Source: Geminicoccaceae bacterium | GTDB taxonomy: Bacteria > Pseudomonadota > Alphaproteobacteria > Geminicoccales > Geminicoccaceae | Direction: 5' to 3' | NCBI GenBank assembly: GCA_020638495.1 | Contig: JACKIN010000026.1 | Location: 1-8,846, forward strand | Length of the DNA: 8,846 nucleotides | Part shown: one piece after another, positions 1 to 6,394 of the stretch | Numbering within the stretch: the first letter of the stretch is position 1 | Layout: each line of letters opens with the position of its first letter | Notes under the pieces: generated by a model | Told to the model about the DNA's origin: nothing | Databases searched by the model: none | Seen by the model: only the letters and a program-made list of their open reading frames with translations | Translations under genes and position numbers: made by a program

Positions 1-13
1 GGAGCGACTGTCC

Positions 14-1687
14 ATGGGCCGATCCTGGTATCCGACGATCCTGGCCTTCGCCGTTGCCCTGCTGCTCGCCGGCGGCGGAAATGCCGGGCCCGACCGCCTG
101 ACCATCGGCATGACGCAGTATCCCTCGACCCTCAACCCCAATATCGACAGCATGGCGGCCAAGAGCTACGTCCTGGGGTTCACGCATCGGCCGTTCACCC
201 AGTTCGACGCCGACTGGAGCCTGCGCTGCTATCTCTGCACCGAGCTGCCCAGCCTCGAGGCCGGGACGGCGGAGATCGTCGAGCGCGACGACGGTACGCA
301 GGGGGTGCGCACCACCTACACCATCGATCCGCAAGCGCGCTGGGGCGACGGCACACCGGTGACGACGGACGACGTCGCCTTCACCCTCGAGGTCGGCAAG
401 CATCCGGATACCGGCGTCAGCAATGCCGAGATGTACCGGCGCATCGTCGATCTCGAGATCGTCGACGACAAGACGTTCATTTTCGAGGACGAGAAGCTCG
501 GCTTCCAGTACGACGCGATCAACGATTTCCGGCTCCTGCCGGCGCACCTCGAGCGGCCGGTCTTCGAGGCCGATCCCAAGACCTACCGCAACCGGACGCT
601 CTTCGACACCGATCCGACGAATCCCGGCCTGGCGCTCGGTCCCTACCGCATCGCCAGCCTCGATTCGGGCGGCTTCATCGCGCTGGAGCGCAACCCCGAA
701 TGGTGGGGCGAGCCGCCTGCCTTCGACGAGATCGTCATCCGCACCATCGAGAACACGGCCGCCCTCGAGGCGAACCTGCTCTCCGGCGAGATCGACATGG
801 TGGAGGGCAGCCTCGGCCTCTCTCTCGACCAGGCGATCGCCTTCGATGCCCGCCACGGCGACCGTTTCCAGGTGTTCTACAAGCCCGGGTTGATCTACGA
901 GCATATCGACTTCAACCTCGATAACCCGATCCTCGCCGACCTGCGGGTGCGCCAGGCGCTCATCCAGGGCATCGACCGCGAGGCCCTGAGCCAGCAGCTC
1001 TTCGGCGGTCGGCAGGCAGTGGCGCAGACTTTCGTCAACCCGCTCGACTGGGTCTACACCCCTGACGTTTTGACCTATCACGAGGACCTGGACGAGGCAG
1101 GGGCACTGCTGGATGCCGCCGGCTGGACCGAGTGGCGTGACGGAATCCGCCACAACGCGGCCGGCGAGGCCCTGCGGCTGACGCTGATGACCACCGCCGG
1201 CAACCGCTCGCGCGAGCTCGTCCAGCAGGTGCTGCAGTCGATGTGGCAGCGTATCGGGGTCGACGTGCGCATCCAGAACGAGCCGGCCCGGGTCTTCTTC
1301 GGCGAGACGATGCGCCAGCGGCGGTTCCCGGCGCTCGCCATGTATGCCTGGATCTCCAGCCCCGAGAACGTGCCGCGGACCACGCTGCATTCGCAGGAGA
1401 TTCCCTCCGCCGACAACAGCTGGACCGGGCAGAACACGCCGGGCTTCAGGAACGCGCGGATGGACGAGCTGATCGACGAGATCGAGATCACGCTCGACCG
1501 GGACGAGCGGGCCCCGCTCTGGCACGAGCTGCAGCGCATCTACGCGACCGAGCTGCCGGTCCTGCCGCTCTACTACCGCGCCGACCCGCATATCTGGCCC
1601 TTGTGGCTCGAGGGCGTCGAGCCGACCGGGCATCTGGCGCCGGCCAGCCTCGGGGTCGAGAGCTGGCGGGTCCGCGACGATGGCTGA
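14..1687 (+). CDS. ABC importer periplasmic substrate-binding protein, peptide/nickel (SBP_bac_5) family
   Basis: This is the periplasmic receptor that captures a solute, probably a peptide or similar molecule, and delivers it to the two permeases encoded next. The 557-residue product starts with a hydrophobic signal peptide (about residues 7-21), with likely cleavage after Ala24. A lipobox-like LLAG stretch lacks the cysteine, so a soluble periplasmic protein is expected rather than a lipoprotein. Family-typical motifs are WGDGTPVTTDDVAF from residue 110, RNPEWWG from residue 226 and DLRVRQAL from residue 309, and the length is normal for the family. A CxxC pair (Cys72, Cys75) lies in the mature N-terminal region. 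GGAG at bases 1-4, nine bases before the ATG, supports this start. No in-frame stop separates it from the window edge, so an earlier start cannot be fully excluded. The substrate cannot be read from sequence. The family call is firm. Confidence 0.93.
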   Translation: MGRSWYPTILAFAVALLLAGGGNAGPDRLTIGMTQYPSTLNPNIDSMAAKSYVLGFTHRPFTQFDADWSLRCYLCTELPSLEAGTAEIVERDDGTQGVRTTYTIDPQARWGDGTPVTTDDVAFTLEVGKHPDTGVSNAEMYRRIVDLEIVDDKTFIFEDEKLGFQYDAINDFRLLPAHLERPVFEADPKTYRNRTLFDTDPTNPGLALGPYRIASLDSGGFIALERNPEWWGEPPAFDEIVIRTIENTAALEANLLSGEIDMVEGSLGLSLDQAIAFDARHGDRFQVFYKPGLIYEHIDFNLDNPILADLRVRQALIQGIDREALSQQLFGGRQAVAQTFVNPLDWVYTPDVLTYHEDLDEAGALLDAAGWTEWRDGIRHNAAGEALRLTLMTTAGNRSRELVQQVLQSMWQRIGVDVRIQNEPARVFFGETMRQRRFPALAMYAWISSPENVPRTTLHSQEIPSADNSWTGQNTPGFRNARMDELIDEIEITLDRDERAPLWHELQRIYATELPVLPLYYRADPHIWPLWLEGVEPTGHLAPASLGVESWRVRDDG

Positions 1688-1735
1688 GGCGGCGCCGCGG
1701 GCCCCGCTCGACCGCCACTGCTGAAGGGGCGCTGA

Positions 1736-2692
1736 ATGGCGGGCTATTTCGTCCGGCGCCTGGTCGAGACCCTCCTCCTCCTGCTCGTCATGTCGTTTCT
1801 GATCTATGGCCTGATCGGGCTGATGCCGGGCGATCCGATCGATCTCATGGTCAGCGCCGACCCGAACCTGACCGCTGCTGACGCCCTCAGGCTCAAGGCG
1901 CTGCAGGGGCTGGATGTGCCGCTGCCCGAGCGCTACTGGCGCTGGCTTTCGGCCACGCTCTCGGGCGATCTCGGCTATTCCCGCCTCTATGCAAGGCCGG
2001 TGCTCGAGGTGCTCGGGCCGCGCCTGCTCAACACCCTGCTCCTCATGGGCACCAGCCTGATCCTCGCCCTCGTGATCGCCGTGCCGGCCGGCATCGTGGC
2101 CGCCCTCGACCCGCGCGGGCCGGTCGACAACACGATCAATCTCCTGGCCTTCGCCGGCTTCTCCATGCCGTCCTTCTGGCTGGGCCTTCTGCTCATCATC
2201 CTTTTCTCGGTGCAGCTCGGCTGGCTGCCGGCCGGCGGCAGCGCCTCGATCGGCGAGAGCGGGCTGCTCGATCGGCTGCGCTACCTGATCCTGCCGGTGC
2301 TGACGCTGACGCTGCTCACCGCCGGCACGTTCATCCGCTTCGTCCGGGCGGCCATGCTGGAGGCGCTGCGCGAGGACTTCATCCGCACCGCCCGGGTCAA
2401 GGGCCTCTCGACCACGGCGGTGGTCATCCGCCACGCCTTGCCGCACACGGCGCTGGCGATGATCACCATGACCGCCCTGCATGCCGGCTCGCTCTTCTCG
2501 GGTGCCCTCGTGGTCGAGACGATCTTCGCCTATCTCGGCATGGGCAAGCTCATCTACGACGCCATCCTCGGCAACGACTACAACCTGGCGCTGGTGGCGC
2601 TGCTGCTCGCCACGCTCGTCACGCTCGTAGCCAATCTCGTCGCGGATCTCGCCTATGGCTGGCTCGACCCGCGGATCGACTATGGCGGCTGA
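1736..2692 (+). CDS. ABC importer inner-membrane permease, DppB/OppB type
   Basis: This is the first of two membrane subunits forming the translocation channel of the importer. The 318-residue length is typical for DppB proteins. Hydrophobic segments lie at about residues 10-30, 98-124, 133-160, 183-205, 236-262 and 283-307, giving the usual six helices. The first periplasmic loop carries the family-typical LMPGDP (29-34). The cytoplasmic EAA loop that docks the ATPase is clear: EALREDFIRTARVKG at 209-223. The segment VETIFAYLGMG (260-270) is also typical. The gene begins 48 bp after the binding-protein stop, with AAGGGG (1724-1729) six bases before the ATG. An in-frame TGA directly abuts the ATG at 1733-1735, so no earlier start is possible. 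Its 3' end overlaps the next gene, which implies coupled translation. The substrate is unknown and probably matches that of the neighbouring receptor. Confidence 0.94.
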   Translation: MAGYFVRRLVETLLLLLVMSFLIYGLIGLMPGDPIDLMVSADPNLTAADALRLKALQGLDVPLPERYWRWLSATLSGDLGYSRLYARPVLEVLGPRLLNTLLLMGTSLILALVIAVPAGIVAALDPRGPVDNTINLLAFAGFSMPSFWLGLLLIILFSVQLGWLPAGGSASIGESGLLDRLRYLILPVLTLTLLTAGTFIRFVRAAMLEALREDFIRTARVKGLSTTAVVIRHALPHTALAMITMTALHAGSLFSGALVVETIFAYLGMGKLIYDAILGNDYNLALVALLLATLVTLVANLVADLAYGWLDPRIDYGG

Positions 2693-3599
2693 GCGCCTTG
2701 CGGTCGGGCGAAGACGGCGCCTCTGGCGGCGCTTTGCCGGCCATCGCCTGGCCATGACGGCGGGCTGGCTGCTCGCCGCGCTGGTGCTCGCCGGGCTCGT
2801 CGGCCCGCCGCTTTGCCGGGCCTTCGGGCTGGACGGCGAGGCGGTCGACCTCTTCGGCAGGCTGGCCCCGGCCAGCCTCGAGCACCCGCTCGGCACCGAC
2901 GAGCTCGGCCGCGACCTGCTGCTTCGCCTGCTCGAGGGCGGCCGGATCTCGCTCGCCGTGGGCCTCGCCGGTGCCCTGCTCACCGCGGTGATCGGCACGG
3001 CCATCGGCCTCGCCGCCGGCTATGCGGGCGGGCGGGTGGATGCGGCTCTCATGCGGCTGACCGATGCGATCATCGCCCTGCCGCTGCTGCCGCTCCTGAT
3101 CGTGCTCGCCGCCGTCGACCCGATCAAGCTCGGCCTGCCGGCGGCGCTCGCCGATGGCGGGCTCGCCAGCATCTGGCGCATCGTGCTGCTCGTGGCGCTC
3201 TTCGGCTGGACCACCGTGGCCCGGCTGGTGCGCGCCGCCGTGCTGAGCCAGAAGGAGCGCGACTACGTGCGCGCCGCGCGCGCCCTCGGTGCCGGGCCCT
3301 GGCGGATCGCCGTCCGCCACGTCCTGCCGAACGTCGCCTCGCCGATCATCGTCGCCACGACGCTCTCGATCGGCAACATCATGCTGACCGAATCCGTCCT
3401 GAGCTTTCTCGGCCTCGGCATCCAGCCGCCTCTGCCGAGCTGGGGCAACATGCTGACCAATGCCCAGGAGCTGATCTGGCAGGCGCCGCATCTGGCGGTC
3501 TGGCCGGGTGCGCTGATCTTTCTCACCGTCATCGCCTTCAACCTGCTCGGCGACGGCCTGCAGGATGCCCTCGACCCGCGCGGTGATGCCGGGATCTGA
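2682..3599 (+). CDS. ABC importer inner-membrane permease, DppC/OppC type
   Basis: This is the second channel subunit, partner of the DppB-type permease. From the chosen start it has 305 residues. A basic cytoplasmic N-terminus (GRRRRLWRRF) and first helix (about 24-42) precede the DppC hallmark HPLGTDELGRDL (69-80). Further helices run at about 90-114, 128-145, 166-184, 220-245 and 272-290. The EAA loop is at about 186-204 (AVLSQKERDYVRAARALGAG), followed by the conserved FLGLGIQPPLPSWG (242-255). The C-terminus GDGLQDALDPR is typical. The ATG at 2682 overlaps the dppB-like gene by 11 bp. An in-frame ATG at 2655 would add nine residues (MAGSTRGST) that look unlike the family, with a larger overlap. 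Neither start has a good ribosome-binding site, so translational coupling is likely. The importer's ATPase genes do not follow, as the next DNA is an AT-rich promoter region. Confidence 0.92.
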   Translation: MAAERLAVGRRRRLWRRFAGHRLAMTAGWLLAALVLAGLVGPPLCRAFGLDGEAVDLFGRLAPASLEHPLGTDELGRDLLLRLLEGGRISLAVGLAGALLTAVIGTAIGLAAGYAGGRVDAALMRLTDAIIALPLLPLLIVLAAVDPIKLGLPAALADGGLASIWRIVLLVALFGWTTVARLVRAAVLSQKERDYVRAARALGAGPWRIAVRHVLPNVASPIIVATTLSIGNIMLTESVLSFLGLGIQPPLPSWGNMLTNAQELIWQAPHLAVWPGALIFLTVIAFNLLGDGLQDALDPRGDAGI

Positions 3600-3607
3600 C
3601 GGGTCGA
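3571..3607 (+). terminator. Candidate stem-loop across the end of the importer operon
   Basis: TCGACCCG at 3571-3578 is perfectly complementary to CGGGTCGA at 3600-3607, giving an 8-bp stem that spans the permease stop codon. The 21-base loop can hold a small inner hairpin (CGG 3581-3583 with CCG 3589-3591). It sits where a terminator or 3' end-protecting structure would be expected. No run of T follows, so it is not a canonical intrinsic terminator. Such repeats arise by chance fairly often in GC-rich DNA. Confidence 0.3.
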
Positions 3608-3682
3608 CCAAATGGTTACTTTGAAGTTAAGGAAATTGGTTAACAGACTATTGATCATTAATGGCGGACAACTAAGTTTGTC
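3608..3682 (+). promoter_or_regulatory. AT-rich upstream control region with imperfect direct repeats
   Basis: Between the importer operon and the autokinase gene the base composition switches abruptly to AT-rich. The stretch contains two similar elements: AAATGGTTAC at 3610-3619 and AAATTGGTTAAC at 3633-3644. TTAA tetramers lie at 3627, 3640 and 3658. Two segments resemble the alphaproteobacterial CtrA site read in reverse (GTTAA-N7-TTAA): GTTAC-N7-TTAA at 3615-3630 and GTTAA-N7-TTGA at 3639-3654, each with one mismatch. They lie about 65-105 bp upstream of the predicted transcription start, where an activator could bind. The regulator identity is inference. The AT-rich composition and the repeats are seen directly. 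Confidence 0.4.
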
Positions 3683-3713
3683 TTGCAATCCGGTGCGATG
3701 ATTTGCTATAGAT
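3683..3713 (+). promoter_or_regulatory. Putative sigma-70 promoter of the autokinase gene
   Basis: TTGCAA (3683-3688) serves as a -35 box and TATAGA (3707-3712) as a -10 box, separated by 18 bases. The -10 box is preceded by TGC, an extended -10 element. Transcription would start near 3719. That gives a leader of about 110 bases before the preferred start codon at 3831, or about 10 bases before the alternative ATG at 3729. It is the best-placed match in the only AT-rich gap of the window, but alphaproteobacterial promoters are variable and this one is untested. Confidence 0.45.
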
Positions 3714-3815
3714 GCCAGTGGTCGCGGAATGACCGACCGGCGGCTGCCGAACGGCCTGGAGGTCGCGGGCGCTGCATGCCGTCCGCTGCTTTGCCGCCGC
3801 CTCGACGATTTCAGC

Positions 3816-3820
3816 AAGGA
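3816..3820 (+). promoter_or_regulatory. Ribosome-binding site deciding the autokinase start
   Basis: AAGGA lies ten bases before the ATG at 3831. The upstream in-frame ATG at 3729 has only a poor purine stretch before it. This favours the shorter product, which begins just ahead of the conserved Wzz domain. Confidence 0.55.
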
Positions 3821-3830
3821 TGGCCTCGAC

Positions 3831-6101
3831 ATGGCGAGAGAGATCACGCGATTTGCCGGCGGCGCCGAGCCCGAGCGGACAACGTCCGGTGACGAGCTCG
3901 ATCCCCGCGGCGTGTTGCGGGCCCTCTGGCGGCGCAAGCTCTGGCTGGTCGGCACGATCGGCCTCTTCACCGCGGCGGCCATCGGCTACGTCCAGACGAC
4001 AGTACCGCTCTTTCGGGCCGAGACCCTGGTCAGGATCCAGCCGGGCCAGCCGATGGTCATCGACCTGCCCGAGATCGGCGGCACCTTCGAGGCCGACGCC
4101 TCGACCATCGAGAGCGAGATCGAGCTTCTGACCTCGCGCGCCTTCGCCGCCCGCATGATCGACGACCTCGGGCTGATGGACGACGCGGAGTTCAACACCG
4201 GCCTCGATCCCGATCGCCGGCCCTTCTGGAAGACGATCGACTGGCTCGCCTACCTGCCGCAGCCGATCGGCAAGCTGCTGCTCGGCGACGCCTTCGCCGA
4301 GCGCGAGGCGCTGGCCCTCGACGATCGGCTGGGTAACGGCGAGAGCGATCGCATCCGCGCCATCGGCCGCTTCCGGGACGCGCTCTCCGTGGGGCAGATC
4401 AGCCGCTCCTACGTGCTCGAGGTCCGCTTCGTCTCGGAAGAGCCCGACAAGGCCTATCGCATCGCCAACGCCGTCGCCGATGCCTATATCGCCAATCAGC
4501 TCGAGACCAAGTTCGCCACCGGCCAGCGGGCGACCGACTGGCTGCGCGAGCGGGTCGACGAGATGCGCGAGCGGGTCATCGCGGCCGAGCAGCGCATCGT
4601 CGCGTTCCAGTCCGAGACCGGCATCAGCGCCCAGGGCCGGGCCGATCCCTTGGCCCAGCAGATCGCCAATCTCAACGGCCAGCTCTCGGCGGCGCAGGCC
4701 ACCCGGGCGGAGGCCGAGGCGCGCTTCAACCAGGTGCGCAGCCTGCTCCGGTCGTCGGGAGGGGTGCGCGCCGCGAGCAATGTCCTGACCTCGCCGCTGC
4801 TGACCAACCTGCGGCAGGAGGAGAGCCTCCTCCAGCGCCGCCTCTCCGAGCTGCAGGCGGTCTATGGCGAGCGCCATCCGCAACGGATCAACGCCGAGGC
4901 GGAGATGGCGTCCTTGCGCAGCAAGATGATCGACGAGGTCGATCGGGTGGTCCAGGACCTCAGCAACGAGGTCGAGGTGGCGAGGGCCCGCGAGCGGGAG
5001 CTCGCCTCCAGCCTGGAGCGGCTGCAGTCCGACGTGCAGGGCCAGGACGTGTCGTCCGTGGCGCTGCGCGACCTCGAGCGTGACGCGACCAGTGCGCGCG
5101 AGCTCTACGAGAGCTTCCTGCAGCGGCTGCGCGAGGTGAACGAGGTGCAGAACCTGCAGCAAGCCGACGCGGTGGTGCTGTCGGCGGCGGTCCTGCCGGT
5201 CGATCCCTACTGGCCGGACAAGAAGCTGATCGTGCTGCTCGCCTTCGGCGCGGCCTGCCTCGTCGGCGCGGTTCTCGTCTTCCTGCTCGAGCGCTGGGAC
5301 AACGGCTTCGGCTTCCGCAGCGCCGAGGAGGTCGTGGCGTCGAGCGGGCTTCGGGCACTGGCGCTGGTCCCCGACCTGACGCGGCGGGAGACCCGTGAGC
5401 TGACGCCCGAGGAGTATATCCTGAAGAAGCCGCAATCCGCCTTCGCCGAGGCGCTGCAGCGGGTGCGGACCAGCATCTTCCTCGCCGATCGCGACCGGTC
5501 GACGCGCTCGGTCCTCGTCACCTCCTCGGTGCCGGTCGAGGGCAAGTCGCTGATCTCCGCCGCCATGGCCCGGCAGTCGGCCCGCTCCGGCCTGCGCACG
5601 CTGCTGATCGACGCCGATCTCCGCCGGCCCCGGTTGCACGAGGTCTTCCGGGTCGCCAACAGCAACGGGCTCGCCGACCTGCTCTATGGCGACCTGATGA
5701 TGTCCCAGGCGATCCGCACCGACGAGAAGTCGGGGCTGCGCTTCATCCCGGCCGGCCTCGCCCCGGTCAGCCCGCCGGACCTCTTCCGCGCCGACGCCAT
5801 GCGCCGCCTGCTCAAGGAGGTGACCCGCGACTACGATCTCGTCATCATCGACAGCCCGCCGGTCGGTGCGGTCTCCGACAGCCTGATCCTCTCGGGCCTC
5901 GTGGACAAGACGCTCTATGTCGTGCGCTGGCAGCAGACCCCGCGCAACGTGGCGAACGCCGGCATCCGGCAGATCCAGGAGGCGGGCGGCGACCTCGCCG
6001 GCGTGGTGCTGTCGCGTGTCGACGTCAAGAAGCACGCCCAGTACGGCTATGCCGACAGCGGCAGCTATGCCGGCACCTACGGCAAGTACTTCGTGAACTG
6101 A
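3831..6101 (+). CDS. Exopolysaccharide chain-length determinant fused to BY-type tyrosine autokinase (Wzc/ExoP type)
   Basis: This inner-membrane protein is predicted to control polymerisation and export of an extracellular or capsular polysaccharide through cycles of tyrosine autophosphorylation. Of 756 residues, a Wzz domain occupies the N-terminal part, with a first membrane helix at about 37-58. A long periplasmic coiled-coil region covers about 225-430 and includes YGERHP. A proline-rich PYWPDKK segment leads into the second helix (about 466-486). The cytoplasmic kinase follows, with Walker A VPVEGKS (Lys572), Walker A' DADLRRP (594-600) and Walker B VIIDSPP (Asp674). Five tyrosines cluster at the C-terminus (738, 740, 746, 750, 753), the usual autophosphorylation tail. 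All kinase motifs look intact. Start 3831 has a good AAGGA site. An in-frame ATG at 3729 would add 34 residues with no family resemblance. The gene has its own promoter region and a convergent neighbour, so it is probably monocistronic. No Wza-type export protein or cognate phosphatase is in the window. Confidence 0.93.
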   Translation: MAREITRFAGGAEPERTTSGDELDPRGVLRALWRRKLWLVGTIGLFTAAAIGYVQTTVPLFRAETLVRIQPGQPMVIDLPEIGGTFEADASTIESEIELLTSRAFAARMIDDLGLMDDAEFNTGLDPDRRPFWKTIDWLAYLPQPIGKLLLGDAFAEREALALDDRLGNGESDRIRAIGRFRDALSVGQISRSYVLEVRFVSEEPDKAYRIANAVADAYIANQLETKFATGQRATDWLRERVDEMRERVIAAEQRIVAFQSETGISAQGRADPLAQQIANLNGQLSAAQATRAEAEARFNQVRSLLRSSGGVRAASNVLTSPLLTNLRQEESLLQRRLSELQAVYGERHPQRINAEAEMASLRSKMIDEVDRVVQDLSNEVEVARARERELASSLERLQSDVQGQDVSSVALRDLERDATSARELYESFLQRLREVNEVQNLQQADAVVLSAAVLPVDPYWPDKKLIVLLAFGAACLVGAVLVFLLERWDNGFGFRSAEEVVASSGLRALALVPDLTRRETRELTPEEYILKKPQSAFAEALQRVRTSIFLADRDRSTRSVLVTSSVPVEGKSLISAAMARQSARSGLRTLLIDADLRRPRLHEVFRVANSNGLADLLYGDLMMSQAIRTDEKSGLRFIPAGLAPVSPPDLFRADAMRRLLKEVTRDYDLVIIDSPPVGAVSDSLILSGLVDKTLYVVRWQQTPRNVANAGIRQIQEAGGDLAGVVLSRVDVKKHAQYGYADSGSYAGTYGKYFVN

Positions 6102-6186
6102 CCCGGGCGGTGGCCGTGCCGGAACGGGCCTCCGAGACGGCCGGCGAGCCGCATGGCTCAGGGGGTTCGGTGGCATGGGCTGCCGT

Positions 6187-6225
6187 CTCGAGCTGCATCG
6201 CCGGCAGTCGGGTCGATGCCTCGAG
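6187..6225. terminator. Strong bulged hairpin in the 3' region of the autokinase gene
   Basis: CTCGAG (6187-6192), a CT bulge, then GCATCG (6195-6200) pair with CGATGC (6214-6219) and CTCGAG (6220-6225). That gives 12 base pairs with one 2-base bulge. Inside, CCG (6201-6203) can pair with CGG (6209-6211), adding three pairs with a GT bulge on the other side. It lies 86 bases after the autokinase stop. There is no trailing T-run, so its role as terminator or mRNA 3' end protector is inferred from position. Confidence 0.45.
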
Positions 6226-6277
6226 CGGGTCCCGAGGGCGCTCGATCGCCGAAGGCGGGGGCCGACGACCCGAGGCA

Positions 6278-6302
6278 GCACTGCCGAACGACCTCGGAGT
6301 GC
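6278..6302. terminator. Second hairpin in the convergent gap
   Basis: GCACT (6278-6282) and CCGA (6284-6287) pair with TCGG (6294-6297) and AGTGC (6298-6302). That gives nine base pairs with a single-base bulge (G6283) and a six-base loop. It can form on transcripts from either strand. No T-run is present. It may contribute to termination or transcript end protection. Confidence 0.35.
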
Positions 6303-6362
6303 CGGCCGTCAGTCGGTTCAGGGACGCATCGGCCCGGGAATGGCCGCGACGGAGCCGACCGA

Positions 6363-6383
6363 CCCGGGCACGGCCGGCCCGGG
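6363..6383 (-). terminator. GC-rich stem-loop just after cysNC
   Basis: CCCGGGC (6363-6369) and GCCCGGG (6377-6383) form a perfect 7-bp all-GC stem with a 7-base loop. On the minus strand it begins 11 bases after the cysNC stop codon, the usual place for a terminator. No U-run follows, so it would be a non-canonical terminator or a stabilising structure. Confidence 0.4.
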
Positions 6384-6394
6384 GATGACGGGCC

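Larger units (their letters stand above)
6102..6394. other. Convergent intergenic region rich in inverted repeats
   Basis: This 293-bp gap separates the autokinase gene from cysNC, which point towards each other. Short open frames exist on the plus strand, but they lack good ribosome-binding sites, are arginine- and glycine-rich as expected from GC-rich noncoding DNA, and resemble no family I recognise. The notable content is secondary structure: hairpins at 6146-6159 (GAGCC/GGCTC, 4-base loop), 6187-6225, 6221-6245 (overlapping the previous one), 6278-6302 and 6363-6383. No T-run follows any of them. The region most likely ends transcription from both sides and carries both 3' untranslated regions. 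Confidence 0.6.

Noticed and set aside
1680..1724. Mini-ORF of 14 codons between the binding protein and first permease genes, overlapping the former's stop.
   Set aside because: It has no dedicated ribosome-binding site and no meaningful product. Its end simply overlaps the Shine-Dalgarno region of the permease gene. A coupling role is conceivable but unsupported.
2619..3611. Open frame (330 codons) antisense to the DppC-type permease.
   Set aside because: The product is low-complexity and charged without domains. The plus strand encodes a complete permease with all signatures.
3627..3644. TTAA-N9-TTAAC as a direct CtrA site.
   Set aside because: The spacer is nine bases rather than the seven known for CtrA. 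Only the reversed near-matches with N7 were kept as a lead.
3672..6281. Very long open frame (869 codons) antisense to the autokinase gene.
   Set aside because: It is a codon-bias shadow: high G/C at third positions removes stops from the complementary frame. The product is rich in Arg, Gly, Ala, Asp and His and shows no family motif, while the plus-strand product has a full set of conserved motifs.
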